Shown piece after piece: positions 46,881 to 55,883 of a DNA stretch of 64,000 bases; position 1 is the first letter of the stretch, and the number at the start of each line of letters is the position of its first letter. Under the pieces are notes generated by a model. The model worked only from the letters and a program-made list of their open reading frames with translations. It ran no database searches and was not told the origin of the DNA. Where the stretch lies: contig JAJUFH010000004.1 of assembly GCA_029266035.1 (NCBI GenBank), forward strand, positions 1 through 64,000. The letters are read 5' to 3'. The position numbers and the translations under genes are program-made. The DNA comes from Sinomicrobium sp. Its GTDB lineage: Bacteria > Bacteroidota > Bacteroidia > Flavobacteriales > Flavobacteriaceae.

Positions 46881-47396
46881 CTAATTCCAATTCTCGTCGA
46901 AATCGAGGTCGTCGTAGTCGTCTATATCCAGTCCGAAATCGTTAAAATCATTGTTGGACATATCCTCTTCGGTTTCAAATTGTTTTTCTGGGGGAGCTTC
47001 CGGAAGCTGTCCGTGGGCAAAGAGTAGGTTGGGGTATGATCTACCGTCCTCTTTTTCTGCGATATCCGCCAGCTCTACAAAAAAGGTCCACATACTCAAA
47101 AAGTCGTAAACATAAATAGCTCTGGTGTTTTCCTGGTCCAGCACATCGTCGATAGAAGTTTCTGCCATAAGGCGTACATCGGCCTCCTGTTCGTCACTCA
47201 TCTCAAAAAGGGCGATCTCTTCACCTTGATTCCAGGTTTCATCACTCAGGTAAAACGAAGCCATTTCACTGCCTTCAAACCCAAAAGCCTGGGTTATGGT
47301 ATTGTGAAAAACCTCCATGGTTTCTTCGGCCTCAATCTCTATATCTCGGAAGACATCTTCTTCCGCATCGAGTATTATCCTGAATTTATAGATCAT
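46881..47396 (-). CDS. Plasmid pRiA4b ORF-3 / IS1096 TnpR-like domain protein
   Basis: 171 aa. MIYKFRIILDAEEDVFRDIEI and VFHNTITQAFGFEGSEMASFYLSDETW are the N-terminal pRiA4_ORF3 signature. The C-terminus is strongly acidic (DFGLDIDDYDDLDFDENWN). These proteins are widespread single domain proteins of unknown function; despite the name, no transposition role is known. The leader holds an AACTAAGAACT motif and the upstream TAACTTTG box. Confidence 0.87.
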   Translation of the reverse strand: MIYKFRIILDAEEDVFRDIEIEAEETMEVFHNTITQAFGFEGSEMASFYLSDETWNQGEEIALFEMSDEQEADVRLMAETSIDDVLDQENTRAIYVYDFLSMWTFFVELADIAEKEDGRSYPNLLFAHGQLPEAPPEKQFETEEDMSNNDFNDFGLDIDDYDDLDFDENWN

Positions 47397-47412
47397 TTAC
47401 TTGTAGTCTTTT

Positions 47413-47423
47413 AGTTCTTAGTT
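47413..47423 (-). repeat. AACTAAGAACT leader repeat, copy 3
   Basis: Sixteen bases before the ATG at 47396, directly after the -7 box; the minus strand reads AACTACGAACTAAGAACTAA. Confidence 0.6.
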
Positions 47424-47440
47424 CGTAGTTGTTAGTGTGG

Positions 47441-47448
47441 CAAAGTTA
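47441..47448 (-). promoter_or_regulatory. -7 promoter element for the pRiA4 ORF-3-like gene
   Basis: Minus-strand TAACTTTG, exact TAnnTTTG, 45 bp before the ATG and overlapping the ctaA stop. Confidence 0.38.
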
Positions 47449-48483
47449 AGAAGATTTCACAGTATGCCGGGTATCGAGCAATAGATAATACTGTACACCA
47501 AACAATATTGTGGCTGCGATAAGGTGAAGGCTTTGAGACCCAAAGGGGAAGTGCAAATATGCCATAGCTATTCCAGACAGTACCTCCAGTCCGAGCAGGA
47601 TAATAATCCACCTTACCCGGGTATAGCCGAGATTGTATTTGCGGTTGATTGCAAACATCCACAAATTCACTGCCAGAACGACAATTGAAAAAGAGCGGTG
47701 TACATAAAACCACCATCCACTACTGTTCAACCATAGTTCTCTGACCGTATCTCCAACTATTTTTACCTGATCGTCTACTAATTGTCGCACTTGGGTGCCC
47801 AATACCACTTGTATTATTGTGAGTCCTAATGCTATCCAAATAAGCTGTGTCAGTCTTTTGTGATAGCGATGATTTACTTCCTTGTCTCTGGTAAGGTGTA
47901 ATATGTAGATAACAAGAGCTACGATAGCGAGGGCTGCGAGCATATGTGTGGTTATTTTAACTGGTGCTAATACAGAATATACCACCGTGGCACCCAACCA
48001 GGCCTGAAAGCCCATGCCGAATACGGCAAGCCATGACAGCCAGGTTACTACAGGCTTATCCCTGCGATAGGCAAAAGAGGCTATGGCCATTAGAAAAGTA
48101 GCCATTCCTGCCAGAGCACCACAAAGGCGGTTGATGTATTCTATCCAGGTGTGCATGGGATTGAAGATAGCGTAGTCGTGTTTCGTATACGCTTCCCAAT
48201 GCTCTGGGGTATAAGTGTCTGAGGTGGTGAAATCAGATTTTGCAACCATCAGGGTCTCGTCGTGAATAATGACCTGCCCTTTCTTAAATTCTCTTCCCGC
48301 TTGCCACAACAGCTGAGATTCTTCGGTGGGTGGGATGTAGTACCCGAAGCACTTAGGCCAGTCGGGGCATCCCATACCACTACCGGTCATACGCACCAAA
48401 GCACCGGCAAGGATAACGAGGTATACGAATACCAATGTAGCCTTGGTAATTGTCCTGAAGTTTTTTTTGAACCAGGTAGACAT
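47446..48483 (-). CDS. ctaA: Haem A synthase (CtaA/COX15)
   Basis: 345 aa with about eight membrane segments. The N-terminal GALVRMTGSGMGCPDWPKCFG is the CtaA signature, and haem-ligand histidines occur in TWIEYINRLCGALAG and KITTHMLAAL. It oxidises haem O to haem A for cytochrome c oxidase at the inner membrane. The ATG at 48483 is 17 bp after a leader repeat. Monocistronic as far as can be seen. Confidence 0.95.
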   Translation of the reverse strand: MSTWFKKNFRTITKATLVFVYLVILAGALVRMTGSGMGCPDWPKCFGYYIPPTEESQLLWQAGREFKKGQVIIHDETLMVAKSDFTTSDTYTPEHWEAYTKHDYAIFNPMHTWIEYINRLCGALAGMATFLMAIASFAYRRDKPVVTWLSWLAVFGMGFQAWLGATVVYSVLAPVKITTHMLAALAIVALVIYILHLTRDKEVNHRYHKRLTQLIWIALGLTIIQVVLGTQVRQLVDDQVKIVGDTVRELWLNSSGWWFYVHRSFSIVVLAVNLWMFAINRKYNLGYTRVRWIIILLGLEVLSGIAMAYLHFPFGSQSLHLIAATILFGVQYYLLLDTRHTVKSS

Positions 48484-48500
48484 AATGTTTATAGTTTGTT

Positions 48501-48511
48501 AGTTCTTAGTT
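48501..48511 (-). repeat. AACTAAGAACT leader repeat, copy 4
   Basis: Seventeen bases before ctaA; the minus strand reads GACTAAAAACTAAGAACTAA. Confidence 0.6.
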
Positions 48512-48593
48512 TTTAGTCACCAAGTCAAAGCCTGAGATTCCTCCCTCCTTCGGCGGGCAGGCCTGATTGTCGAATGACAAATCTCAATTTTTT

Positions 48594-48648
48594 CTCCTCA
48601 CCTTCAAATCTCCTCACCTCCAAGTCTCCAAGTCTCCTCACCTCCAAG
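48594..48648. repeat. Degenerate CCAAGTCTC short-unit array
   Basis: Seven or more imperfect 9-bp units (C)CAAGTCTC / CTCACCTC between ctaA and the CCA-transferase gene, running to the latter's stop codon. Confidence 0.55.
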
Positions 48649-50082
48649 TCACTTTGTCTCCACCTCACCGGCTTTCAGTCCCAGTTCTTTTCCTTTTTTT
48701 AGCATAAAATCGTAGGCTGCATCGTAATCGTTGGGGATATCTCCTTCCAGTATGGCTTCTTTTATGGCATCTTTTATAATTCCTATTTCTCTGGAAGGGG
48801 AGAGCTTAAAGGTTTTCATGATATCTTCTCCACTTATCGGCGGCTGGAAGTTTCTGATGTGGTCTCGCTCTTCTACTTCTACGATTTTTTGTCTGACAAT
48901 CTTAAAATTCTGGTGGTATTTCCTGAATTTTTTAGGGTTTTTGGTCGTGATATCCGCTTCGCAGAGTGTCATTAGGTCGTCTACGTGCTCTCCCGCATCA
49001 AAAATCAGTCTCCTCACCGCAGAGTCGGTAACTATATCTTGTGCCAGAACAATGGGGCGCGAACTCATAGCGACCATTTTCTGTACAAACTTCATCTTTT
49101 CATTCAGCGGCATTCGCAGGCGTTTAAAGAGTTTGAACACCATTTTACCTCCTACAAACTCATGCCCGTGAAAAGTCCACCCTATCTTTTTGTCAAACCT
49201 TTTGGTAGGTGCCTTACCGATATCGTGTAGCAGTGCCGCCCATCGAAGCCAGAGGTCGTCGGTATGTTCCGAAATATTGTCTACTACCTCTAGCGTATGC
49301 CAGAAGTTGTCTTTGTGTTTTTGTCCTTCCTTTTCTTCAATTCCCTGTAAGTTGGTAAGTTCAGGGAGAATGATGTGTAACAAACCGGTTTTGAACAGTA
49401 AACTCAGTCCGATAGAGGGCTTGTCACTCATCAGTATTTTGTTTAGCTCGTCTACTACACGCTCTTTGGAGACGATTTTTATCCGGTTTTTGTTTTGCGA
49501 TATAGCTTGTAGTGATTCGGGAAATATCTCAAAGTGCAATTGCGAAGCAAAGCGAATAGCTCTGAGCATCCGCAGCGGATCGTCGGAATAGGTGATATCG
49601 GGGTCTAAGGGAGTGCGTATCAGTCCCTGTTTCAAATCTTCCACACCGTTAAAAGGGTCGAGAAGATCTCCGAAGTTGTCTTTTTGAAGGGAAAATGCCA
49701 AGGCGTTGATGGTAAAATCGCGTCGGTCTTGGTCGTCCTTTAGGCTGCCGTTTTCTACTATGGGCTTACGGCTGTCTGAGCGATAGCTCTCTTTGCGGGC
49801 ACCTACAAATTCTACTTCGAGTTCATTCCACCGCAGCATGGCCGTACCGAAGTTTTTAAACACCTGAACCTTGGGTTTTCCGGGAAGTAGTTCTGCAACT
49901 TTTCGAGCCAGGTCTATACCGCTTCCTACAGTTACAATATCAATATCCTTAGGAGTGCCTCGTTGTAGCAGGTAGTCGCGTACATATCCACCTATAACAT
50001 AACTGTCAACTCCCAGTTTGGCGGTTGCTGCCGATATAATGTCAAAAATATCTTGTTGTAATGCTTCTTTATGGTTTATCAA
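48649..50082 (-). CDS. tRNA nucleotidyltransferase / poly(A) polymerase (CCA-adding type) with HD domain
   Basis: 477 aa from TTG 50082 ([13 protein letters not shown]); the longer frame to 50223 reads through a hairpin-rich intergenic element and is rejected. PcnB/CCA nucleotidyltransferase head: [46 protein letters not shown] and the [12 protein letters not shown] motif. A C-terminal HD domain ([23 protein letters not shown]) adds a phosphohydrolase-like site. The enzyme matures tRNA 3' CCA ends. Confidence 0.9.
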   Translation of the reverse strand: MINHKEALQQDIFDIISAATAKLGVDSYVIGGYVRDYLLQRGTPKDIDIVTVGSGIDLARKVAELLPGKPKVQVFKNFGTAMLRWNELEVEFVGARKESYRSDSRKPIVENGSLKDDQDRRDFTINALAFSLQKDNFGDLLDPFNGVEDLKQGLIRTPLDPDITYSDDPLRMLRAIRFASQLHFEIFPESLQAISQNKNRIKIVSKERVVDELNKILMSDKPSIGLSLLFKTGLLHIILPELTNLQGIEEKEGQKHKDNFWHTLEVVDNISEHTDDLWLRWAALLHDIGKAPTKRFDKKIGWTFHGHEFVGGKMVFKLFKRLRMPLNEKMKFVQKMVAMSSRPIVLAQDIVTDSAVRRLIFDAGEHVDDLMTLCEADITTKNPKKFRKYHQNFKIVRQKIVEVEERDHIRNFQPPISGEDIMKTFKLSPSREIGIIKDAIKEAILEGDIPNDYDAAYDFMLKKGKELGLKAGEVETK

Positions 50083-50103
50083 CCTCACTTTAATTTTTTT
50101 TAA

Positions 50104-50313
50104 TTGCCACGGATACTTTGGTCTATAATACAGATCCGGATGTTCGTAGGGATTATTACGACTCTTTAACTTCAGTGAATCTCTTGCTGCTAAGACATAA
50201 ATAATCTCCCGGTTACCGAGCAAATCTCGGTATATAGACTTTCAGATTGCTGCAAATTGTAGCAATCAGGATTAAAAATTCATATTGCAAATATATTAGT
50301 GTATTCGTGGCAA
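50104..50313. repeat. 210-bp element bounded by inverted repeats
   Basis: TTGCCACGGATAC (50104-50116) and GTATTCGTGGCAA (50301-50313) are inverted copies, 12 of 13 matching. The interior holds two short perfect hairpins: TACCGAG/CTCGGTA (50214-50232) and GATTGCT/AGCAATC (50245-50267). Possibly a MITE-like or REP-type intergenic element. Confidence 0.5.
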
Positions 50314-50318
50314 ACAAT

Positions 50319-50879
50319 TCATTTCCTTATCACCTTTACGATACCGTCTTTACTAATCTTGATGATAGATGACGGTTGACCTCCCTGTTTTTCGTGCTGC
50401 AAATTTACTACATAGTCTACACCTTTTAAAATTTCGGGAGCTATTTCGCGGTAGGATTGTGGAGTAGGGGCGCCGCTTATGTTTGCCGATGTAGAAACTA
50501 TAGGCTTGCCGAATTTTCGGATGAGTCGCTGACAAAACACATCTGATGCTACTCGTATGCCTATGGTGTTGTCTTCGGCGATAAGGTTTTTGGCTATGCC
50601 TATAGGGTTGTCGTATACAATAGTAGTGGGTTTGGTAGCTAAATCTATCACATCGTAGGTGACTTCAGCGATTTCAGGAATGTATTTTTCCAGCATAGGG
50701 ACATCAGATACCAAACAGATAAGCGCCTTGGCATCCGATCGCTTTTTTAGAGCGTAAATCCTGGCTACGGCATCGGTATCAGTCGCATCGCAGCCTATGC
50801 CCCATACGGTGTCCGTGGGGTAGAGGAGAAGTCCTCCTTCTTGGAGAATGATCACGGCTTTATTGATTTCGTCTTGCAT
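50319..50879 (-). CDS. tsaC: L-threonylcarbamoyladenylate synthase (Sua5/YwlC/YrdC)
   Basis: 186 aa. YrdC fold: LYPTDTVWGIGCDATD near residue 20, KKRSDAKALICLVSD, TIVYDNPIGIA, IGIRVASDVFCQRLI, and the C-terminal STSANISGAPTPQSYREI. It uses threonine, bicarbonate and ATP to make the precursor of tRNA t6A. Located 6 bp downstream of the TupA-like gene, so co-transcribed with it. Confidence 0.94.
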   Translation of the reverse strand: MQDEINKAVIILQEGGLLLYPTDTVWGIGCDATDTDAVARIYALKKRSDAKALICLVSDVPMLEKYIPEIAEVTYDVIDLATKPTTIVYDNPIGIAKNLIAEDNTIGIRVASDVFCQRLIRKFGKPIVSTSANISGAPTPQSYREIAPEILKGVDYVVNLQHEKQGGQPSSIIKISKDGIVKVIRK

Positions 50880-50885
50880 TTTTTA

Positions 50886-51776
50886 TTAAAATGTACGTAT
50901 GTATTTCTGACCTTTTTTTAATTTGGGAAGTGACAAGTAATCCCCTGTTGTTTTGTTAAACTTATCCGGTGTGAATTCGAGGACTCCATTGCCGGGATAA
51001 AAGGTTAATTCACCAAAAATCACCCTTCCTTCGGTAGCGTACAAATCGACCCTTACTAACGGAAAACCTTCTGATAATTTTTCTGAAATTTCAAGCATGA
51101 GATTCAGACTGCTTGGCTGCTCTACTTCAGCGCTGTTGGGGAGGTAGTGTTTGTACGGCAATTTATTCCACTCGGTGTCGTAAAACAGGCGTTGGTGTTT
51201 TCCGAACCTATCTACGTCGATGTGAATGAATTTAGGAACTCCGTTAAAGCAAAAGAACTTGTAGTCATGTAATAGTCCGAGGTCAATTTCTCTCAAATAT
51301 TTTTCGACGATAATTCTCGGCTTGACATCTTTATAGGCCCATTCGTGTCCGGCTTTGTAATAAAAGTTGTGAAAGAGCCACTTTCTCATTTTTAATCTGG
51401 CTTTAAACTTGTTTAGTTTCGCCTTGTCTTTTACAATGAGATTAAAGCCACTGCCGTGAACTCCCTTTAGCACAAATTCACTGGGGAGCGAGTCAAAATT
51501 AACGTCCTTTACGGTATCGTATACCCCGTAACACTCATTCAGGTATTCTTTCCCGATTTTTTCCTCTACATACACTCTCACCGCGTATTTGTCGACAAGT
51601 TGATTGAGTATTTTTGGGCGATAAAAGACCTTTAGCCATTGAATTTTTTCATTGAGTTCTTTAGGATCGTCTAGAGATAATTTTTTACGAGTGTAATATT
51701 CGTAATAGATGCCTACAAAGTGTTTTTGAGGTAAGAATTTTAATTTTTTTAATAAGCCGAGAATTATTTTACTCAT
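50886..51776 (-). CDS. ATP-grasp amidoligase family protein (TupA-like)
   Basis: 296 aa. TupA-like ATP-grasp family: PKELNEKIQWLKVFYRP near residue 37, YAVRVYVEEKIG, FVLKGVHGSGFNLIVKDK (nucleotide-binding loop), VEKYLREIDLGLLHDYKFFCF, and the C-terminal FGELTFYPGNGVLEFTP metal motif. Such proteins are common in capsule and LPS gene clusters, where they are thought to ligate amino acids or similar groups to surface glycans. It sits beside glycosyltransferases. Exact substrate unknown. Confidence 0.87.
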   Translation of the reverse strand: MSKIILGLLKKLKFLPQKHFVGIYYEYYTRKKLSLDDPKELNEKIQWLKVFYRPKILNQLVDKYAVRVYVEEKIGKEYLNECYGVYDTVKDVNFDSLPSEFVLKGVHGSGFNLIVKDKAKLNKFKARLKMRKWLFHNFYYKAGHEWAYKDVKPRIIVEKYLREIDLGLLHDYKFFCFNGVPKFIHIDVDRFGKHQRLFYDTEWNKLPYKHYLPNSAEVEQPSSLNLMLEISEKLSEGFPLVRVDLYATEGRVIFGELTFYPGNGVLEFTPDKFNKTTGDYLSLPKLKKGQKYIRTF

Positions 51777-51835
51777 AATTACAATAGGGATAAATTTGTA
51801 AACGGGGCAATAAATTTAATTATCTCACCTCATAA

Positions 51836-51843
51836 CAAAGATA
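51836..51843 (-). promoter_or_regulatory. -7 promoter element for the TupA-like gene
   Basis: Minus-strand TATCTTTG, exact TAnnTTTG, 60 bp before the ATG at 51776. Confidence 0.4.
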
Positions 51844-51890
51844 TATAAATTGTACTTCCTATTTTGTATTGTAGCATTATATATTCCTGT

Positions 51891-52096
51891 ATGAAAAACT
51901 CGGTATATCAGTTTTTATAAGTGCTTAAAATCCTGGAGTATAGCTAAAAAAATGAATGGGGTATGAACAGTAGGCCTATAAAGATTTTGAAACTATTATC
52001 GCAGATGACGGATCAGGCAAAGCCACTGAAGATCTGATAGATTGCTATAGAAAAAAAACTATCCGGTAAAACTGCTTCATTTTAAACGTGAAAACC
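51891..52096 (+). pseudogene. Decayed family 2 glycosyltransferase remnant
   Basis: The plus strand from about 51905 reads ISVFISA-stop-NPGV-stop-LKK-stop-MGYEQ-stop-AYKDFETIIADDGSGK, then DLIDCYRKK, then, after a slip in an A-run near 52055, NYPVKLLHFKREN. This is the N-terminal third of a GT2 enzyme with four stop codons; the live gene at 53164 has ISVIISTYNAEAWLEKV-type, GYHAQTFKNFELVIADDGSG and SYPIVHVWQEDDG in the same order. The rest, to 52270, shows nothing coding. Confidence 0.82.
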
Positions 52097-52270
52097 TTAC
52101 TTCTGATAAGTGTTGCATGTCCTTGTGCGTAAAGTGTTTTTTCGGTGGTTGGGTGAAACTTTCCGGAGTTTTCGCACTTGGAGTAATCACAGTTTAGGAT
52201 GTAGGAAACAGAAATAAGCTATTCGTTAGCTTTTATAAATACAATTTGCTATTGTATAGAAGTCCTTTTT

Positions 52271-53023
52271 TTATTGTTTTTGATGTTGTAAGAGCCATAA
52301 TTTTATATATCGGGTCATTACGCCATAAGAATTGATATAGGCACTGACAAATCCCGGAAAACCATCCATAAACCCTCTTTTGAAGATGTATTCATTGAAA
52401 AACCGGAACGATGGCTTGATTAGGATATGAGCTAAATGAGCTCTTTTGCCCTTGTTATACATTTCCTGGGCCTGTAACCACGCATAGTGGTTTTTCTTTC
52501 CGATAAAATGATCAAATCCGCGATAGGTGTAATGTAAAATACGATTTTTTAGTCTTCCTTTCTTGCCTTCAACTATCAGGTTTTCGTGTACTAGTTTGTT
52601 TCCAAATCTGCAGTGGGATTTTTTAAACAGTAGGGTTTTAGTGTCGTTTTGTGCTGTGCCGTATTTCATTTTTCGTCCCATAAACATACGTACAGCACCT
52701 ACTTCATACGCTTTGTAGCTGCTTTCTTTTTCGATTTTAGAAATAATTTCCTCCTGTAATTTCGGAACTATCACTTCATCGGCGTCTAGAATAAAAATCC
52801 ACTCGTTTGAAGCACGGTCTATAGCATAGTTTTTCTGACGGGAAAAATTGTCAAATTTCCGTTGATAAACAGTTGCGGAATATTTTTTAACTATTTCTAG
52901 TGTGCGATCTTTACTAAAAGAGTCGATAACCAGTATTTCATCGGCAAAAGTAGCGGACTGTATAGCTCGTTCCACAAAATCTTCTTCGTTAAGGGTAGGT
53001 ATGATGATGGTAAGCTTTGCCAT
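52271..53023 (-). CDS. Family 2 glycosyltransferase (LPS core type, WaaE/KdtX-like)
   Basis: 250 aa. GT-A fold GT2: LTIIIPTLNEEDFVERAIQS, EILVIDSFSKDRTLEI, and the DxD-like FILDADEVI. The sequence NFSRQKNYAIDRA and the C-terminal GFMDGFPGFVSAYINSYGV are typical of the WaaE-like LPS core group that adds a glucose or heptose-linked sugar. Cytoplasmic side of the inner membrane. Two promoters diverge between this gene and the next. Confidence 0.9.
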   Translation of the reverse strand: MAKLTIIIPTLNEEDFVERAIQSATFADEILVIDSFSKDRTLEIVKKYSATVYQRKFDNFSRQKNYAIDRASNEWIFILDADEVIVPKLQEEIISKIEKESSYKAYEVGAVRMFMGRKMKYGTAQNDTKTLLFKKSHCRFGNKLVHENLIVEGKKGRLKNRILHYTYRGFDHFIGKKNHYAWLQAQEMYNKGKRAHLAHILIKPSFRFFNEYIFKRGFMDGFPGFVSAYINSYGVMTRYIKLWLLQHQKQ

Positions 53024-53097
53024 GAATAGTGATAAAATGTGTATTTAATATTTGGGATTTAGAACAACAGCACCAAGCAGTTTTTTCTAATTTAAAG

Positions 53098-53127
53098 CAA
53101 AGATATATATCTGTATTCATACTTTTG
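53098..53127. promoter_or_regulatory. Divergent -7 elements between two glycosyltransferase genes
   Basis: Minus-strand TATCTTTG (53098-53105) faces the GT at 53023, and plus-strand TACTTTTG (53120-53127) faces the GT at 53164. Both match TAnnTTTG. Confidence 0.42.
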
Positions 53128-53163
53128 TCATTCTAATAAAAGAACTAAATAGGGGATTGGAGA

Positions 53164-54000
53164 ATGGAAACGAAGCACAACTGTGAAATCTCGGTAATTA
53201 TCAGTACCTATAATGCAGAGGCATGGCTGGAAAAAGTCTTGTGGGGATACCACGCGCAGACCTTTAAAAATTTTGAGTTGGTCATAGCCGACGACGGTTC
53301 AGGACCTGCTACCAAAGCATTGCTTCAACGCATGCAGAGCGAGGTTTCTTATCCCATTGTTCATGTGTGGCAAGAAGACGATGGTTTTCAGAAATCGCGT
53401 ATACTCAATAAGGCAATCACACAATGTTCAGCCAAATATATTGTGATGAGCGATGGCGATTGTATTCCTAGAAACGATTTTTTGGAAGTGCATAGCAGGC
53501 GAAAGGAAAAAGGCTATTTTCTGTCCGGAGGATATTTTATGTTGCCTATGTCTATATCAGAGACCATCTCTCGAGAAGATATTGAGAGTGGGCGTTGTTT
53601 TGATTTGAAGTGGCTTAAGGAACTAGGTCTGAAATCGTCGTTTAAAAACAATAAACTCACATCCGGAAATTTTAAGGCCGCGCTGTTGAATACGCTTACT
53701 CCTACCGGAGCTACTTGGAACGGACACAATGCCTCGGGATGGAAAGAAGATATCGAGGCAGTAAACGGATTTGACGAACGCATGCAGTACGGCGGGCAGG
53801 ATCGTGAACTTGGGGAGCGTCTGATGAATTACGGAATCAAGGGAAAACAGATTCGATACAGTGCTATATGTGTTCATCTCGATCACGCTCGCGGGTATAA
53901 AACCCCGGAGTCGATTGCCAAAAACCAAGCTATCCGGCAGCATACCAGAAGTAGCAAAAGTGTGTGGACGCCTTATGGTATGCAGAAGGATAAAGCTTGA
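53164..54000 (+). CDS. Family 2 glycosyltransferase with GT7C-type C-terminal domain
   Basis: 278 aa. GT2 N-terminus EISVIISTYNAEAWLEK, LVIADDGSGPAT, and DxD-type VMSDGDCIP. The second domain WNGHNASGWKEDIEAVNGFDE with QYGGQDRELGERL belongs to the galactosyltransferase-C/chondroitin-synthase type. Adds sugars to a surface glycan. First gene of a plus-strand set continuing into the epimerase. Confidence 0.92.
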   Translation: METKHNCEISVIISTYNAEAWLEKVLWGYHAQTFKNFELVIADDGSGPATKALLQRMQSEVSYPIVHVWQEDDGFQKSRILNKAITQCSAKYIVMSDGDCIPRNDFLEVHSRRKEKGYFLSGGYFMLPMSISETISREDIESGRCFDLKWLKELGLKSSFKNNKLTSGNFKAALLNTLTPTGATWNGHNASGWKEDIEAVNGFDERMQYGGQDRELGERLMNYGIKGKQIRYSAICVHLDHARGYKTPESIAKNQAIRQHTRSSKSVWTPYGMQKDKA

Positions 54001-54070
54001 TTTAGGTCCGAACATTGCAATAGAATACGAGTTTAGAAGATAAAAAATCATAGTTTTGTAAAAAACTAAG

Positions 54071-55021
54071 ATGAGAATACTCGTTACCGGAGCTGCCGGT
54101 TTTATAGGATCACATACCGCCGAATACCTGGCCGCAGAAGGTCATGAGGTATATGGGGTAGACAATTTTTCGGATTATTACGACATCGCTTTAAAAAGGC
54201 GCAATGTGGAAGATATCCGAAAAGCTGGAGTACAGTTTTTAGAAGCCGATTTGACTGGGGAGCTGAATGAGCTTCCTGGACAATTAGATTATGTATTTCA
54301 CTATGCGGCACAGCCCGGTATCTCTTCGGATGTCTCTTTAGACGACTATGTCCGAAACAATATTTTTGCCACTCAAAACCTACTAGAGGAGTTAGAGCGC
54401 AACAGCCCTGAACTCAAGCTGTTTGTCAATATGGCTACCTCTTCTATCTATGGCAGAGTAGCCACCTTGCCCGAAACAGCAGTCCCACAACCTATTTCCT
54501 TCTATGGGACTACCAAGTTAGCGGCCGAACAACTGGTGTTGGGCGCTCAGCGATTGGGTAAACTGAAGGCGTGTTCCCTGCGTTTGTATTCGGTATACGG
54601 TCCGAGAGAAAGACCTGAAAAACTGTATACCAAACTCATCAAATCTATTTACGAAGAAATACCGTTCCCTCTTTTTAAAGGAAGTGAAAAGCACTCGCGA
54701 AGTTTTACCTATGTGGGTGATATTGTAAGAGGAGTAGCCGCAGTTATAGGAAGAGAAGACCAGGTGAACGGAGAGATTATCAATATCGGGTCTGATGAAG
54801 AATACACTACAGGAGAAGGAATAGCTCTTGTAGAAGAAATTATAGGTAAAAAGGCACTGATTAGAGAAACTCCCCCCCGTTCCGGTGATCAGCAGCGGAC
54901 TACAGCGTTGATCGATAAGGCGGAAAAGCTATTGGATTATCGTCCGCTTACTTCTTTTCGCGAAGGTCTCAAAAAGCAGGTGGAATGGTATAAGGATAAC
55001 TTCCAAAACAGTCAAAATTAG
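54071..55021 (+). CDS. NAD-dependent sugar epimerase/dehydratase
   Basis: 316 aa short-chain dehydrogenase. ILVTGAAGFIGSHTAEYL (NAD loop) and the YxxxK motif in SFYGTTKLAAEQL, with RLYSVYGPRERP. The length and the VDNFSDYYDIALKRRN segment resemble UDP-glucuronate 4-epimerases. It would supply a nucleotide sugar for the neighbouring glycosyltransferases; the exact substrate cannot be set by eye. The ATG at 54071 follows a TAGTTTTG -7-type box at 54051-54058. Confidence 0.9.
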   Translation: MRILVTGAAGFIGSHTAEYLAAEGHEVYGVDNFSDYYDIALKRRNVEDIRKAGVQFLEADLTGELNELPGQLDYVFHYAAQPGISSDVSLDDYVRNNIFATQNLLEELERNSPELKLFVNMATSSIYGRVATLPETAVPQPISFYGTTKLAAEQLVLGAQRLGKLKACSLRLYSVYGPRERPEKLYTKLIKSIYEEIPFPLFKGSEKHSRSFTYVGDIVRGVAAVIGREDQVNGEIINIGSDEEYTTGEGIALVEEIIGKKALIRETPPRSGDQQRTTALIDKAEKLLDYRPLTSFREGLKKQVEWYKDNFQNSQN

Positions 55022-55035
55022 CTTAAGCCACAATA

Positions 55036-55788
55036 ATGAAAGATCTCTTCTCTGGGCATGCAGCTGATTATTCCCGATTTCGCCCAAGCTATCCCGAAGC
55101 ACTGGTGTCGTATTTGGCATCTATGCCGAAAAGCAGAGAAATTGCCTGGGATTGCGGTACGGGAAGCGGACAATTGGCAGGAGCCTTGGCAGCATATTTT
55201 AAAAGTGTTTATGCCACCGATATCAGCGAGAAGCAAATGCAAAATGCGGTTCAAACCCCTAACATACACTATTCGGTATGCCCGGCCGAATCGACTTCTT
55301 TTGCCGACAAGCAATTCGATCTAATCACGGTAGCACAGGCTGTACATTGGTTTGATTTTGACGCTTTTTACAAGGAGGTGAAAAGGGTGTTGAAACCTGG
55401 CGGATCCCTCGCCGTTACGGGCTATGCGCTGCTCGAGGTAGACAGCGAAGTAGATGAGGTAATCCTCGAACTGTACAGCGGATTGCTGAAAGGGTATTGG
55501 GATCCCGAGCGGAGGTATATAGATGAGGAGTACAAGACCATTCCTTTTCCATTTACTGAAATAGAATCTCCTAAGTTCAGAAATGAATATCAGTGGAGCT
55601 TAGCACAGCTTACAGGATATCTGGAAACCTGGTCGGCCGTAAAACACTATACCCGAGATAAAGGGGTGAGTCCGGTAGCACTTGTAGGCGACCAACTTAA
55701 AGCAGCCTGGGGTGATGCAGATACAAAAACGGTCAACTTTCCGATATTGTTAAGGGTTGGAAGAAATGATTCGGCAGTAATCCCTTAA
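55036..55788 (+). CDS. Class I SAM-dependent methyltransferase
   Basis: 250 aa Methyltransf_11-type protein: WDCGTGSGQLAGALAAYF (SAM motif I), VYATDISEKQMQNA, DLITVAQAVHWFDFDAFYKE, and KPGGSLAVTGYAL. Targets small molecules; this family resembles trans-aconitate or similar methyltransferases. It follows the epimerase by 14 bp. Its last 13 codons are overlapped antisense by a 40-codon frame. Confidence 0.88.
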   Translation: MKDLFSGHAADYSRFRPSYPEALVSYLASMPKSREIAWDCGTGSGQLAGALAAYFKSVYATDISEKQMQNAVQTPNIHYSVCPAESTSFADKQFDLITVAQAVHWFDFDAFYKEVKRVLKPGGSLAVTGYALLEVDSEVDEVILELYSGLLKGYWDPERRYIDEEYKTIPFPFTEIESPKFRNEYQWSLAQLTGYLETWSAVKHYTRDKGVSPVALVGDQLKAAWGDADTKTVNFPILLRVGRNDSAVIP

Positions 55789-55872
55789 ACCGCTGAGGCT
55801 TTGTTCGCCCAGTAAGGCCAGTTCTACATCGGAGAGGTGTTTGTAATTTGTAAGTAGTTTTGGTCGTCTCAT
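55750..55872 (-). CDS. Possible 40-aa protein antisense to the methyltransferase 3' end
   Basis: ATG at 55872, stop at 55750. Starts MRRPKLLTNYKHLSDVELALL and ends DYCRIISSNP. It begins 11 bp after the KilA-N stop and is in the same direction. Codon use looks like neighbouring genes, but I recognise no family and it could be a remnant of a longer gene or chance. Confidence 0.28.
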   Translation of the reverse strand: MRRPKLLTNYKHLSDVELALLGEQSLSGLRDYCRIISSNP

Positions 55873-55883
55873 GATATTGGTTT

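Noticed and set aside
50083-50223. N-terminal 47-residue extension of the CCA transferase
   Set aside because: The extra part reads through hairpins and a repeat boundary; the TTG at 50082 gives the length and N-terminus expected for the family.
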